Shown: piece by piece, positions 22,217 to 34,345 of the stretch
How the letters are laid out: each line of letters opens with the position of its first letter
How positions within the stretch are numbered: the stretch's first letter is position 1
Position numbers and translations under genes: made by a program
NCBI RefSeq assembly: GCF_014898055.3
Contig: NW_023601322.1
Coordinates: 75,048,740-75,112,739 of the forward strand
Direction: 5' to 3'
DNA: 64,000 bases
Source: Talpa occidentalis
Lineage: Eukaryota > Chordata > Mammalia > Eulipotyphla > Talpidae
Notes under the pieces: model-generated
The model's input: the letters and a program-made list of their open reading frames with translations, nothing else
Database searches by the model: none
Told to the model about the DNA's origin: nothing

Positions 22217-22277
22217 TGATTGGAGTGGGTATGGACAAGGGGTGGGGGGAAAACATAGATAATATGGAGTATGCTAT

Positions 22278-22600
22278 TTTTTTTTTTTTTTAATTTTCTA
22301 GCGGCATGTCTTATTTATTTATTTATTTATTATTTGTTTGTTTGTTTGGTTTATACATGCACTGGGTACAGTCAGAAGCGCGGGAGGGTGAGAGAATTCA
22401 CCAGAGCCAGAGCGGGGAGCAGAGCAGGCAGAAGGACCGAAGTACACTGCTGAGGGGAGCAGCGGGCGGCAGGAGAGGTCTGCTCGCCATGTGGGACCCT
22501 CCTCCGGTGGCCGGGGAGCAGCCGGGGATCGAACCGGCTGCAGAGGCTGCAGGCAGCTTCGCAACCCAGCGCTCAACCGCTGCGCCACCGGGGAGGCCCT
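22278..22600 (-). repeat. tRNA-headed SINE, type 3b with extended tail
   Basis: Antisense, with perfect 13-bp target duplication GGAGTATGCTATT at 22265-22277 and 22601-22613. Beyond the usual tail it carries the extension read inverted as TTTTCTAGCGGCATGTCTTA plus TTTG/TTTA repeats, shared with the copies at 26776, 39449 and 44141. Confidence 0.94.
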
Positions 22601-22613
22601 GGAGTATGCTATT

Positions 22614-24105
22614 AATGAAGTTGTGGCAGGGGCAAAAGAAGAATTCAATGTCATGTTGGATACAGCTACTCTACAAGTTTGAGAGGCGGCAGTAAGCTGA
22701 AATTCTGGCACATCACCCCAGTGGTGCCTGTGTCCTGTGTGTATGGAGTGCCAATTGTTGAGATTGTTTGAATTGGAATTATATTGGCCTTTACAGTTGT
22801 GCCTGAGATGATCCTTGCTTTATTTCTGAATTATTATCATGATTTCCTAAAATACCCGGAAAAGAATTCCACAATTCAGCTATCAGTGGTTTTGATGTGA
22901 CCTTCTTGAGTACCGCCAGAGAGCAGAGTGAGGCACCAGCTGACTTGTGTTGGGAATCTTTGCAAACACATTTTTGTTCTTAATCCTTCTCTCACACAGG
23001 TGATGTACTTTGAAAATGTTAGTGTATAACAGAATTGATGTTTTCTGTTTGATTTATTATTATTTTTATTTTTACTTATTGAGATAACATTAGTATTCTC
23101 TCTCCAATAAAAAAATTAAAGAGGTTACAATTCCCTTTTTTCTTTTACTTTTTTTTTAACCTTTAAATTTTGAAGTTGTTGCTGGTGTTTTCAATGATGG
23201 ACAATGGACAATGAAGTGTTACATTGCCTAGTTGACAAAACTGCTTTTGAATTCTTTGACACTATACACATTTATAATGTGATAATGCTATTTGACAAAT
23301 GCTCTGATTGCTAGTGCCAAAGATCCAATTTAGTGTTTATAACTGAACACACCTAGCCACTTGTGCTCATTTTATCTTAAATGGTGTTTAAAGAGCCCAG
23401 TCTTTGTAAGTCATCCATGTTTCTCCTTAGTCACCCAAGTTGTTCTTTTCTCAGATTGTTGAAGAATGGTGATCTGTTTCTTGGTTTGTGTATTGGTTTC
23501 TAATGCATGTGTAGCTTGCTATAGTTTTCTGGAAAAGTCAGTCTTTTTGGAATTGTTTTCCATATCTTCAGTATATTTTTTAAGGTTGAAAAAAGAAGTT
23601 AGAACATTATCCTGAGTGAAGTGTAGTATTAACAAGAAATTTTTAAGTAGGTGATGTGTTGAGATTGTTCCAATTTGACTACACTGTGTAGAATAAGTTT
23701 GAGGAAAGCAGAAGGGGAGACAAGACTCTTATTTAAGCAGTGAGGTATTACGGTAGCTTACAATGGTCTTGGTGTGGTTGTGATGATGGTCTGACTCAAA
23801 CATTTAGGAGATAGACTCAGCAGCACTTGGCGATGTCTGTATTTTTTGGTTTGAGTGTCTGAGTAAATAGAGACATTAGTAGATTGATATTAGAGAAATA
23901 AACTTATAATTAATTCACCTACTGCTTTTTCTGTGTCTGAATGTTTAGTCTGTTGTTTTTTAGTTTCTTGGCAGTTTGATGATTAACTAGTGGCCATCAA
24001 ATTTTTCTAGGGATAGTTCTTTTCTATCCCTAAAGTCTTCAGTGGAAAAACATCATGTTCTGCCTTAAGATTACAATGGGTATCAAGCTGTCTTGTATTC
24101 CTTTC
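22614..24105. other. Intron 1, nothing recognised
   Basis: About 1.5 kb without a confident repeat and without exon-like frames. It contains ATGGACAATGGACAATGA at about 23195, a short tandem. A candidate for unique sequence. Confidence 0.3.
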
Positions 24106-24440
24106 TTGAGAATGTTTAATGCACGTATAAGCTATATTGATATGCTGGTTTACCGCCACTCTAATGGTGTACATACTGTCTTGAACCTTGCTTTTCTTCA
24201 CATAATGATTAACCTTCGCGATCTTCATCTATAACTCTGGCGTATCCATTTAAATTCTCACATGATATTCCACTGATTGCACTGTATTTTATCCGGTCTC
24301 CTATTGTGGGTATTTTAGTTGTTTCTAGGATTTTTTTCCCCTTTAACACATTTTGTGCGGCAGTAAACATGCTTTTACTATATTATGATTATGTTCAGTG
24401 CAGACTTGTAGTCATGGGCCTATCATGAATGAATTATGAA
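24106..24440 (-). repeat. Old L1-like fragment, antisense
   Basis: TTGAACCTTGCTTTTCTTCA, GATATTCCACTGATTGCAC and GTCTCCTATTGTGGGTATTT correspond to antisense ancient LINE ORF2 C-terminal sequence. Diverged. Confidence 0.5.
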
Positions 24441-24464
24441 AGCTTAAATATATTAGCCCTTGTG

Positions 24465-24600
24465 AAGTGATTTCACTGTTTTAAGGGTTAAAGAGATAAA
24501 CACTATATGTACTTTTCTAAGATCACAGCAATTGTATGTGGCAGAGTTGTGATTTAAATCTGTTTGAGTTAAAGCTCTGATTCAGAGCCCAATATATTCC
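24465..24600 (-). repeat. MIR fragment (antisense)
   Basis: CTAAGATCACAGCAATTG followed by GGCAGAGTTGTGATTTAAAT is a decayed antisense MIR core with its tRNA-side continuation. Confidence 0.5.
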
Positions 24601-24802
24601 TTTCAAGTTGGGTGTAGGGTATGATTCTTGTACTTAGTTATCATATTGTCTGTTCGGTTGTGGATTAACAGCCCATTGTATTAAGACATTTCTGTTACTG
24701 CATAGTCATTCCACCATAACACATGGGTGCATGCTTTGATTTTTCTAGAAGAATTTGCTGATATATGTTAAAATACAAACCCCTTGAAAGGCAGTGTTTT
24801 TT

Positions 24803-25076
24803 TTTTTTTTTTTAAAGATTTTTATGTATTATGTATACAAGAACTGGGGTGTAGGCCAGAGGTGGTGTGGGGGTGAGAGGATTCAGCAGAGAGAGTGGGG
24901 AGCAGAACAGGCAGATCTACTGAAATACACTGCTGAGGGGAGCAGTGGGCAAGACAGGAGAAGTCTGATGCGCCATGTGGGCTAGCTACCCTGCCAGGGG
25001 ATGGAACTCAGGCCGCAGTGGCTGCCAAAAGCTTGATAGTATTGAGACTTTAACCCATGTGCCATAAGGGAGGCCC
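24803..25076 (-). repeat. tRNA-headed SINE, type 1
   Basis: Antisense. Flanks GGCAGTGTTTTT and GGCATTGTTTTT form a one-mismatch target duplication. The head has decayed to GCCATAAGGGAGGCCC. Confidence 0.88.
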
Positions 25077-25089
25077 AGAAGGCATTGTT

Positions 25090-25664
25090 TTTAAAGCAAG
25101 CTGAAATAGCTCTGTTTCACAAAGTAACCATACAATGTAACATGGTAGTTTTATTGAAGTTTATAAATTTAAAGGTAATATTCTATGCTAGACTCGTCTG
25201 TCTGAATTCAACATTGAGTTCAGATTTGTGAGCTAGTTACATATTGACTGCTCTGATTCCTGTGATCATTAGTCCTTGACATCAACATAGAAGACAAGTT
25301 TTCTGTGGTTTCCAAGAATGTGTATGAGTATTTGCATGAAATGGCAGCATTTGGACACAGGGAAGTTGAGAAAGGAGCTGTGCTGTTTTCTTGTTTATTA
25401 GATGAACCTGAAATCCTTATAGATGGGCACTGCTGAAGAGTTGGGTTCTATCCATGGTTTGCCTGAGTGCTCTGCTCAAAATCAGTCCTAGTTAAGTTAA
25501 AGCACATTTAAATTAAAAAAAACAAAACAAAACAGGTTGACATTTCTAGACTGTACCAGCCAGGATAGCACTTACTTTACTAAATATTTAGATTGACTTT
25601 CTTTTTATCATGTATTTATAACAAAGATAAAGGAATTGAAAAGCAGTTATAATTTGCTTCTATG
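25090..25664. other. Intron 1, nothing recognised
   Basis: AT-rich, with an AAAACAAAACAAAACA run at about 25520. No exon or confident repeat. Confidence 0.3.
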
Positions 25665-25680
25665 AAAATCCCAGACATTT

Positions 25681-25950
25681 CTGTGCCTCCCCTGGTGGTG
25701 CAGTGGTTGAGCGCTGGGCTGTGAACTGCCCGCAGCCTCTGCAGCGCCCGGCCACTGGTGAGGGTCCCACATGGTGCGACAGACCTCTCCTGCCGTGCCC
25801 ACTGCTCCCCTCAGCAGTGTATTTCGTCAGTCTGCCTGTTCTGTTCCCTGCGCTGGCTCTGGTGAATTCTCTCACCCTCCCGCGCTTCTGACTGTACCCA
25901 GTGCTTGTATAAATAAATAAGTAAAAATCTTAAAAAAAAAGAAAGAAAAA
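25681..25950 (+). repeat. tRNA-headed SINE, type 3a, B-box deleted
   Basis: Sense copy with perfect 16-bp target duplication AAAATCCCAGACATTT at 25665-25680 and 25951-25966. The B-box is lost: GCAGCGCC runs straight into CGGCCACTGGTGAGGG, so this copy could not be transcribed normally. Confidence 0.92.
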
Positions 25951-25966
25951 AAAATCCCAGACATTT

Positions 25967-26762
25967 CAGTGAAATAAGAGAGCAAGATAGGATGTTACTT
26001 ATGAAATAATGGAACTGGATAGATGGAGCCTTTTGTAAGAATGGGTTTTTGTCATGGACAGTGGATTTCTTAAAGGCTGTCAGTCATCCCTGATCTTTTT
26101 GCTAGGATCAGGCCTTTCTGCATTGCAGTTTGGAGAGGTTTTTATTTGAGTTAAATTCAGACTTCTTGGTATGTCACCTGACAGTCTTGTGGTTTCAGAT
26201 GAATATGGTTCACTGCTATTATTAACCTGAGTTGGCAGTTGTGCATAACTGGAGTTTTTAGGGATTTTGAAAAGTAGAACTACTTAAGAAATAGAGATAT
26301 AGCAGAGGGACAGCTTAATTCAAGATGATATATTCAAATGTTGTTAATGTCAGGATCACCCTACATTTAGTTACAAATTTGGTGATAAGTTTGATTTAAA
26401 ATAAATGAAGTAAAAAAAATTAATACTAAGATTTTAGTTTTGCTTATTTTTTGCAAAGTTGATTGAAATTGTGGTGATACATTTAATTAAGAGAATGGTT
26501 TAAGCAGATGATAATCATGCTTTTAAACTATCTGGTTTATTAATACTACGTATTAGTTCTTAGTGTATGTGTGTCTTATTTTCTTTGTCATTCACTGCTC
26601 TAATATTTATATGGGAAGGCTCATTATATATATATATATAGTGGGATACTTTTTTGTATGTAAAATTTAAATAAAGGGCTTGACATTGTGTTGATCATCT
26701 CATTGATCATAATCCAATTATTTTTATAATGTTCTTTGATTTTTTTGACACGGACTTGAATT
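25967..26762. other. Intron 1, nothing recognised
   Basis: AT-rich, with a short TATATATATATA run at about 26627-26640. Confidence 0.3.
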
Positions 26763-26775
26763 TGTTAATATTTTT

Positions 26776-27077
26776 TTTTTTTAAAGGCACGTATTTTATT
26801 TATTTATTTATTTGTTTTGTTTTGTTTATACATGCACTGGGTACAGTCAGAAGTGCGGGAGGGTGAGAGAATTCACCAGAGCCAGAGCGGGGAGCAGAGC
26901 AGGCAGAAGGACCGAAGCACACTGCTGAGGGGAGCAGCGGGCAGCAGGAGAGGTCTGCGCGCCATGTGGGACCCTCCTCCGGTGGCTGGGGAGCAGCCGG
27001 GGATTGAACCAGCGCCGTGGAGGTCGCGGGGAGCTTCGCAACCCAGCGCTCAACCGCTGCGCCACCGGGGAGGCCCC
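26776..27077 (-). repeat. tRNA-headed SINE, type 3b with extended tail
   Basis: Antisense, with target duplication TGTTAATATTTTT at 26763-26775 and 27078-27090. The extended tail reads inverted as TAAAGGCACGTATTTTATTT followed by TTTGTTTTGTTTTGTTTAT. Confidence 0.94.
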
Positions 27078-27090
27078 TGTTAATATTTTT

Positions 27091-27828
27091 GATCATCTGA
27101 ACACCTTAACTGTGTATCCCTACTCTATCATTTCAACTCAATGACTTGACTAAAATAAGTTAGGAAGTAAATTTTGACTACTTCCTTACATTTTAAATAT
27201 ATCTTACTATGAAAGTTTGAAAGTGGTTTTTTCATTGTATGAGCCAGTTAAATGACTTCGCTTGGGTCTCTCAATTATTTTAACTCATTTTAACATTTTC
27301 CCTTGTTTCTCTGATTTTTCTTTTAAGTTCTCAGGTATATAGAATTAATGTCAGAAAATTAAAAATTAGGTGTATGTGTTGCTGAAAAATACTAAGTAAC
27401 TATGATAGCCTCTTCTGGTATAGAAGTTAATATTGCTGAGTTTCTATTTCATGGCAATTTCATGCTATATAGATTATTGATTTCTCTGAAATACTTTATA
27501 TAAAAATTTACTTTGTGCATACGACCTTATTATGCTTGTTAGATTATAGGATTAGTATAAATAGATTTGAGGATCTTTTATTAAAGCCAGTGACAGTTTA
27601 TATTTTTCACATATATTTGTCATTTGATTAAATGATAACAGTATTCTATAGTCAAGCAGCTGACTTTAGTTATCTTTGAAATGCAAATAACATCACTGGT
27701 ATTTCACTAATATTCTGGGAATAATTGAATTTTCTACCTTCTCATTTTCTCTCCTTCCATTCTGTCTCCAGTAACTCATTATTTACCAAACTCTAAATGT
27801 TTTCAGGACAGGGAGCAGTTTCTCAAAT
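27091..27828. other. Intron 1, nothing recognised
   Basis: AT-rich single-copy-like DNA; no features. Confidence 0.3.
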
Positions 27829-27847
27829 TCTACATGCATAGCCTTTT

Positions 27848-28111
27848 TTTATTTTTAAAGATTTATTTTTATTTATTTATGCATACAAGAACTGGAGTGT
27901 AGGCCAGAGGTGTAGGGGGTAAAAGGATTTACCAGAGACAGAGTGGGGAGCAGAAAAGGTGGATCTACTGATACACTGCTACGGGGAACAGCAGGTGAGA
28001 CAGGAGAGGTCTGCTGCGCCATATGTAGCTTAGCTCCCTGGCCAGGAATTGAACTCAGGCCGTAGAGGTGATGGCACTGAGACCTAACCCCTATGCCAAC
28101 AGGGAGGCCCA
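27848..28111 (-). repeat. tRNA-headed SINE, type 1
   Basis: Antisense. Target duplications TCTACATGCATAGCC at 27829 and TCTACAATGCCTAGC at 28112 are recognisable but diverged, in keeping with an old subfamily. Confidence 0.88.
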
Positions 28112-28270
28112 TCTACAATGCCTAGCTTTTGAAATTTGATTGCCCCCCTCTATTTCTGACAGGAGCATCGTGTGTTAATGGTTTGTAAGAGTTAGTCTTC
28201 AGCATCATACATGTTTCCCTATCAGTGTGACAACCATGATGGGTAAGACTCGGGAAAGAAAACTAACACA

Positions 28271-28540
28271 GGGCCTCCCAGGTGGCCTTAGGGTTAAATC
28301 TCAGGACTATCACCACTATGACCTGAGTTTGATCCCAGGCCAGGGAGCTAACCCACATATTGCAGCAGACCTCTCTTGTGTTTCCCTTCCGTTCCCCTTA
28401 GCAGTGTGTTTCAGTAGACCCCTCTGTTCTGCTCCCCACTCTGTCTCTGGTGGATCCTCTCATGCCCCTACCCCACTCTCCTTCCTTCAGCCTACAGCCC
28501 AGTTCTCCTACACACACATACAAACACACACAAAACAGCG
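28271..28540 (+). repeat. tRNA-headed SINE, type 1 with CA-rich tail
   Basis: Sense copy. The usual AAATAAATAAA tail is replaced by CACACACATACAAACACACA. Short target duplication CTAACACA at 28263-28270 and 28541-28548. Confidence 0.86.
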
Positions 28541-28548
28541 CTAACACA

Positions 28549-28901
28549 GTACCGGATATGTGGTAGGCACCACACAAATGATTATTGTATGAATGAGCGT
28601 GAAACATTCAGGTTTAATAAGTACACTACTTAGTAAGAGATAATTTCAGACCTTTTGATGCCGACTAGAAGCAAAAATGTATGGATTATCATTGGAAATA
28701 GGAGAAAGAGAAGAGACTGGTTGATACTAATCTACACGTGCATGAAATTTGATTTTAAGGTGATCAATGAGGCAGAAGAGTTGGCCAAATAGAAAAAAAG
28801 ATTAATAATTTAGGTATTTTAAGATTGACATTTAGTAATGTGCTGCGGTATAAGCTAGTGTTTACCCTGGGGTTTCTCAACTCGTTTTCTAAAATTACTA
28901 T
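28549..28901. other. Intron 1, nothing recognised
   Basis: No exon, RNA or confident repeat. Confidence 0.3.
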
Positions 28902-28920
28902 CCCCCTAAGGAACTTTTTT

Positions 28921-29230
28921 TTTTTTAAGATTTATTTATTTATTTATTTATCTATCTATCTATCTATTTATTTATTTATTTATACAAGCACTGGGTACAG
29001 TCAGAAGCGCGGGAGGGTGAGAGAATTCACCAGAGCCAGAGCGGGGAGCAGAGCAGGCAGAAGGACCAAAGTACACTGCTGAGGGGAGCAGCGGGCAGCA
29101 GGAGAGGTCTGCGCGCCATGTGGGACCCTCCTCTGGTGGCCGGGGAGCAGCCGGGGATCGAACCGGCCCTGCAGAGGCTGCGGGCAGCTTCGCAACCCAG
29201 TGCTCAACCGCTGCGCCACCAGGGAGGCCC
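28921..29230 (-). repeat. tRNA-headed SINE, type 3b (first of a same-site pair)
   Basis: Antisense. The tail microsatellite is expanded and mutated to TTTA/CTAT repeats. It sits between CCCCTAAGGAACTTTT at 28903-28918 and a middle AGGAACTTTTTTTTT starting at 29231. Confidence 0.93.
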
Positions 29231-29249
29231 AGGAACTTTTTTTTTTTAA

Positions 29250-29510
29250 AAAAGATTTATTTATTTATTTATACAAGCACTGGGTACAGTCAGAAGCGTG
29301 GGAGGGTGAGAGAATTCACCAGAGTCAGAGCGGAGAGCAGAGCAGGCAAACTGAGTAAGTACACTGCTGAGGGGAGCAGCGGGTGGCAGGAGAAATCTGC
29401 ACGCCATGTTGGACCCTCACCCGGTGGCCGGGGATCAAACCGGCGCTGCAGAGGCTGCGGGCAGCTTCGCAACCCAGCACTCAACTGCTGAGCCACCGGG
29501 GAAGCCCAGC
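29250..29510 (-). repeat. tRNA-headed SINE, type 3a (second of a same-site pair)
   Basis: Antisense. The right target copy CCCCTAAGGAACTTTT (29511-29526) pairs with the outer left copy at 28903, so this SINE probably arrived first and its poly(T) junction was reused by the 28921 copy. Confidence 0.92.
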
Positions 29511-29526
29511 CCCCTAAGGAACTTTT

Positions 29527-29907
29527 CACAGATTTTTTCCCCCCCTCTTTTCTCCCACCCCCAAGTTTTAATGCCACAGACAAACTGTTTATTTACAGAA
29601 AGCCCATACCCATTGTAATATATATTTTTTGGGGGGAGTTTCCTTCTCCCCCATGCCCCAAAAATCAAATTTGCCTCTTGCCCTCATTGAGAGTGCATGA
29701 TTTGACACTAATTTAGTAACCAATAACTATGTTACAGGAATTCACATGGGCAGTGGTACAGCATCAAAGTATAAAAGGTGTCTTATTCCAGCATGTTTAT
29801 TTTCTATTATTCTTTGATGGTATTAGATAAAAACCATGCAGAGAAAATAAGTTGATATAAACTATAAATAACATCTGTGTAGAGTCTTAAAAGAGTTGGT
29901 GGTTTAT
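29527..29907. other. Intron 1, nothing recognised
   Basis: Includes a C-rich and T-rich tract at about 29535-29565. No exon. Confidence 0.3.
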
Positions 29908-29922
29908 CACAGTAGTTTTCTT

Positions 29923-30188
29923 TTTTTTAAAGATTTATTTATTTATGCATACAAGAACTGGGGCGTAGGCCCACGGTGCGGGTGGTGAGAGGATTCACCA
30001 GAGACAGAGTGGGGAACAGAGCAGGCAGATTGACTGAAAGGTACTGCTGAGGGGAGCAGTGGGCAAGTCATGAGAGGTCTGCTGCGCCATATGGGTTGCT
30101 CCCTGGCCAGGCATCAAATTCGTGCTGCAGTGGCTGCAGACAGCACCATAGGTTGCATCTTAGCCCCTTGCGCCACCAGGGAGGCCCA
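29923..30188 (-). repeat. tRNA-headed SINE, type 1
   Basis: Antisense, with perfect 15-bp target duplication CACAGTAGTTTTCTT at 29908-29922 and 30189-30203. This shows type 1 was still mobile fairly recently. Confidence 0.93.
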
Positions 30189-30203
30189 CACAGTAGTTTT
30201 CTT

Positions 30204-30955
30204 AACTAATAGGTATGTTAATATTATGCTGGATACAATAGCTTAATAGTAAGAAAAGTTTTGCTATAATACAGATAACTTTGGAATGGTGGTATTATGC
30301 TTTTACCTTTGTGAATGATTTGATTTAATGTTCAGTTAAATTTTGATAAAAAAGAGGCAATATGGTGAAGTGGAAGGAAGGCGCAATGGATTAGGTATCA
30401 GAAGAATAGGTTCTAGGATAATGAGATATCATTCCAAATCCTTTCAGTGCTGAGCAGAAGTGAATGCCAGTGGAAGACAATGTAAAAATGGGAATGAAAG
30501 GAAGAGAGGCCAACCAATAGGTATCAGCACAGTGACTATACAATGGGTTATTTTGCTTCTCTTTCATTTGAAAAATGCATAAACTTAGGGTGACTATTAC
30601 CATTTAAAATTATTTAAAGGAGTTACTTTGGGATTATTGTTTAGTACATTTCTAAATATTTCTAGTATATTTCAAGTAGAATTAAATTGTCAGTAACTTT
30701 TTGGTAACAAATCTATTTAGTAAATTTCATGTGTTTATAAATTTCAGAATTCACTTTCCATTGTAGGAGAATTAAGACTTTGTAAGTAAACCCTCCCCAT
30801 TCCAGGGACATATTCTACAGAATCACAATGTCTTTCCAGATTACTTATAGCCAGCCTTTTTTTTTTTTTCCCTGAACAATGTAACAGCAAAGCAACTTCA
30901 CATAAAATTTCCATATAAATGTAAGACTCTGTTATATCCATTTCTATAGTTATCT
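30204..30955. other. Intron 1, nothing recognised
   Basis: AT-rich. Minus-strand frames of 65-70 codons have no domain features. Confidence 0.3.
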
Positions 30956-31274
30956 TATTCAGGGCTTTTCTAAAGGTATTGAGCCTTCTTCATATTTCCA
31001 TCCTTCCCTCTCCCGTTTAATAATGCCTGCATTGCCTTTCTTCTGTGCCATTTAGAATCCTTCCTTCTCCTCTTCCTTTCTTCACAATTTTTCCATCTTT
31101 TTGCCTTCATTGATCATAATTCCTCTTTTGCCCTTAGAGTAGAGGATGTTTATTTTTGCATACACTGTTCAAACACTGAACCTAGTAAGGTGGACCCTGC
31201 TATTGGCTGAGGAGACTGTTCTTTGTCCCCTCTTGAAAATCTCATTTCTTCTGAGTCTATGCCATCGTATCACA

Positions 31275-31542
31275 CTTTTTTTTTTTTTTAAGATTTATTT
31301 ATTTATACAAGCACTGGGGTGTACAGGCCAGAGGCAGGGGAGGGTGAGAGAATTCACCAGAGACAGAGCAGGGAGCAGAACAGGCAGAGGGACCGAAATA
31401 CACTGCTGAGGGGAGCAGCGGGTGAGACAGGAGAGGTCTGCCTTGCCATGTGGGAATCTCCCTGGCCGGCTGGGAATCAAACTGGCGTTGCAGAGGCTAT
31501 GGACAGCTTCACTGCGCTGTGCTCAACCCACTGTGCCACCTT
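31275..31542 (-). repeat. tRNA-headed SINE, type 2, head-truncated
   Basis: Antisense. The head stops at GTGCCACC and lacks the terminal AGGGAGGCCC; it runs into TTGCACAGATTGCTCC. No target duplication was found. The next SINE begins 22 bp later. Confidence 0.88.
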
Positions 31543-31564
31543 GCACAGATTGCTCCCCAGTATT

Positions 31565-31832
31565 TTTTTTTTAAAGATTTATTTATTTATTTATACAAGC
31601 ACTGGGTACAGTTAGAAGCGCGGGAGGGTGAGAGAATTCACCAGAGCCAGAGCGGGGAACAGAACAGGCAGACTGACGAAATACACTGCTGAGGGGAGCA
31701 GCGGGCACAGCAGGAGAGATCTGTCGCGCCATGTGGGACCCTTGCAGGTGGCAGGGGATCGAACCGGCGCTGCAGAGTCTACCGGCAGCTTCGCAGCCCA
31801 GCGTTCAACTGCTGCGCCACCAGGGGAGGCCC
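31565..31832 (-). repeat. tRNA-headed SINE, type 3a
   Basis: Antisense, with perfect 14-bp target duplication TGCTCCCCAGTATT at 31551-31564 and 31833-31846. Confidence 0.93.
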
Positions 31833-31849
31833 TGCTCCCCAGTATTGTT

Positions 31850-32300
31850 CAAGAGCTTGTATATTTAGTTGATAGTCTCTCTTTCCTGATCACTTTGTAT
31901 CATATTCTTGGGCAGCCCACCCATCTAACATTCTGGCCTCACCTCCTCCTTTTGCACTCTACCTTGATCTGTTCTTCTTGGCTTTACTTTGAGTATAATT
32001 ATTAGCTAACTCTGCCCTCTTTGTGAGATCTCATTCTGATCACAACTTCATATCCTTTGATCTTTCATATCCTTACTCAGTTTGTTTTTTCACTTCATTT
32101 AGACTACTTTTTTTTCGTTTTGCTTTCCTTTTCTCCTGTTCAGTCAGCTCCCTTGATGACACTTTTCCTCTTTTAGTAAGTCCAAACCTTCTTTCTTGAT
32201 ATCACTCTAAACAGCCTTGCCGTATTTCTCCATTGCAAGTATTCTCCTATTAAATCCGTTGTTTACCTTTGTCCTTCCATATCTAAACTTCCTTGTGGGA
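31850..32300 (+). repeat. Pyrimidine-rich, probable L2 remnant
   Basis: Strongly C/T-biased plus strand with phrases such as TGATATCACTCTAAACAGCC, in the manner of sense L2 ORF2. Assignment is tentative. Confidence 0.35.
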
Positions 32301-32313
32301 ATATAGGAAATTA

Positions 32314-32564
32314 GGGCCTCCGCCGTGGCGCAGTGGGTTGAGCCAACAGCCTGTGCAGCACGGGTTCGATTCCTGGCTGGCCAGGGAGATTCCCACATGG
32401 CGTGGCATACCTCTCCTGTCTTGCCCGCTGCTCCCCTCAGCAGTGCTTTCAGTCTCTCTGCCTGTTCTGCTCCCCACTCTGTCTGTGGTGAATCCTTTCA
32501 CCCTCCTGCGCCTCTGGCCTGTACCCCAGCTATTGTATAAATGAAAAATAAATCTTAAAAAAAT
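32314..32564 (+). repeat. tRNA-headed SINE, type 2, shortened head
   Basis: Sense copy with perfect 13-bp target duplication ATATAGGAAATTA at 32301-32313 and 32565-32577. About 20-25 bases between the A- and B-box-like elements are missing. Confidence 0.92.
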
Positions 32565-32579
32565 ATATAGGAAATTAGT

Positions 32580-33800
32580 CCTATCACAGATTTATGGTTT
32601 TCAACTCAGCTGAATCCTCAATATGGCCTGACAGTCTTTTGCTTTACTTGGGCTAGTGACTTCCCCCATTTTCTTTTGATGACTTTGCCGGATCTTTAGC
32701 TGTCAAACTCTACACCCCAATTCACCTCACCCACCTCATACATCATATATACATGCTTAACTTCTAACAGAAAAACCAGAAATGGTCAAATGTAAACATT
32801 TAGTATCTTCTCTCCAGCCTAAAAACCTGCCTGCAGTTATTTTCACTTGTAGATTTGTTTCCTGCTTCATTAAGTGCGTTGTACAGTTCATTACCTTTGC
32901 CTGGGATTCTGTGTCCTGAATTGTCCAGGATCTTAGTCCAACAGGCCTCTCTGTTTAATTTTAGACTCTTTCTCTGATTCCTTCCTACCAATTACAAATA
33001 TGCATCTTTAAGTATATGCCTTTTCCTTTTACATATAAAAAATAGAATATATCTGTGAAAAATCACACATGCGTGCGCACGCACTTGCACTCACACACAG
33101 ACTCACATTTTTTTCCTTATCCATTCTTCTACCTGTCTGGGATGAGCATGGTTTTTTAGTTACCCAAGATAATCTGTTTACTTCTGTGGTGTAGGGCCCC
33201 CTTTAGCTTTCAGAACTTTCCAGTTTGGATGGTCAGTTATATGATAACACTGTTTGTTTCTCCCCTTTTACAGGGACACCTCTTCATGTAGTGTATATTA
33301 AATAGTTATAATCTTGCTTTCTCATCTCCTTCACTTTAATCAATTATTAATGCTATATGACTACTCTCACCCCAAACCCTATTTCCACTGAAATGGTTCT
33401 AGTAAGAGAACCACTGGTTAAATACCAGAACCACCAGTTTTGTAAATCCCATGGACACTTGTAGTCTATAAATTTTGGTCTTTTTGCAGCCATTGATTGG
33501 CACTATATACTATTCCTTTCTTCTTCTTTACCTTGCTTGACTTGTAAAATAGCATTTTGCCATGGCTTTCTCTTCTCTCTATTCTTACGCTGTTGTTATT
33601 TCCTAAAATTCTAGCTTATTGATACTTCACCTATTTTTGGTTAATATGTTCTTTCTGAATGGTAGCACTGCCAGTTTTTTGGTCAGTACTCCTGTGCCTA
33701 GAATCCTAGTTTTAACCTTTCTCCTGAGATCCAGACTCTTTTTTTCCCCCCACCCTTCTTTTGGACATCTTTCTGCAGATTTTAGATTGTGGAATGTGAT
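32580..33800 (+). repeat. Pyrimidine-rich, probable L2 ORF2 remnant
   Basis: TGTAAATCCCATGGACACTT, then TTTGCAGCCATTGATTGGCAC and TCCTGAGATCCAGACTC, appear in the order of the sense L2 consensus (the reverse-transcriptase stretch). A CACACATGCGTGCGCACGCA purine-pyrimidine alternating tract lies at about 33063-33100. Highly diverged. Confidence 0.45.
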
Positions 33801-33809
33801 GGTTCAATT

Positions 33810-34345
33810 CATGTGCGCATGAAATGTTTATTTAGTGCCTATGATGTTACCTTACTCAGGGATATGCAGTATTAATTCACTTGCGGTGCTTGGAACTATA
33901 GATTCAAATGAATAAGCTTTGCCATCAGGGAACTCAGACATGTATATAAACAGATAAATTATAGTACAGGTGGGAAATGGTTTTAGAATGATAATCTAAA
34001 GTAGATGGAATCCCAGAAGTCAGAAGCTAACTCTATCTGGAGGAATTAATAAAGACTTACAAGATAGTGATATTTGAGTTAGATCTTTAAGTATGAGTAG
34101 AAGTTTGCAAAGGTGGTGCAGGATATTTCAGGTTAAAGAAGTAGCCTGTACTAAGGCAGGGGACTGTGAAATAGTCTGGTATGTCTTGGCACCTTTGAGA
34201 GGAACAGTGATGATGTCATGGGTAACATGAAGTAATTCTGGAAAGGCAGCTCATGCCAGACTATGAAGAGCTTTAAATCTAAGCAGAGGAATTTGGATTT
34301 TATTCTTTGGGTATCTTGGAGACCAGAGGGGTTTGGATGAATGTT
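33810..34345 (-). repeat. L2 LINE 3' region, antisense
   Basis: CATCAGGGAACTCAGACATG, GATATTTGAGTTAGATCTTT, CTATGAAGAGCTTTAAATCT and GGATTTTATTCTTTGGGTAT follow the antisense L2 order over about 500 bases. Confidence 0.6.
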
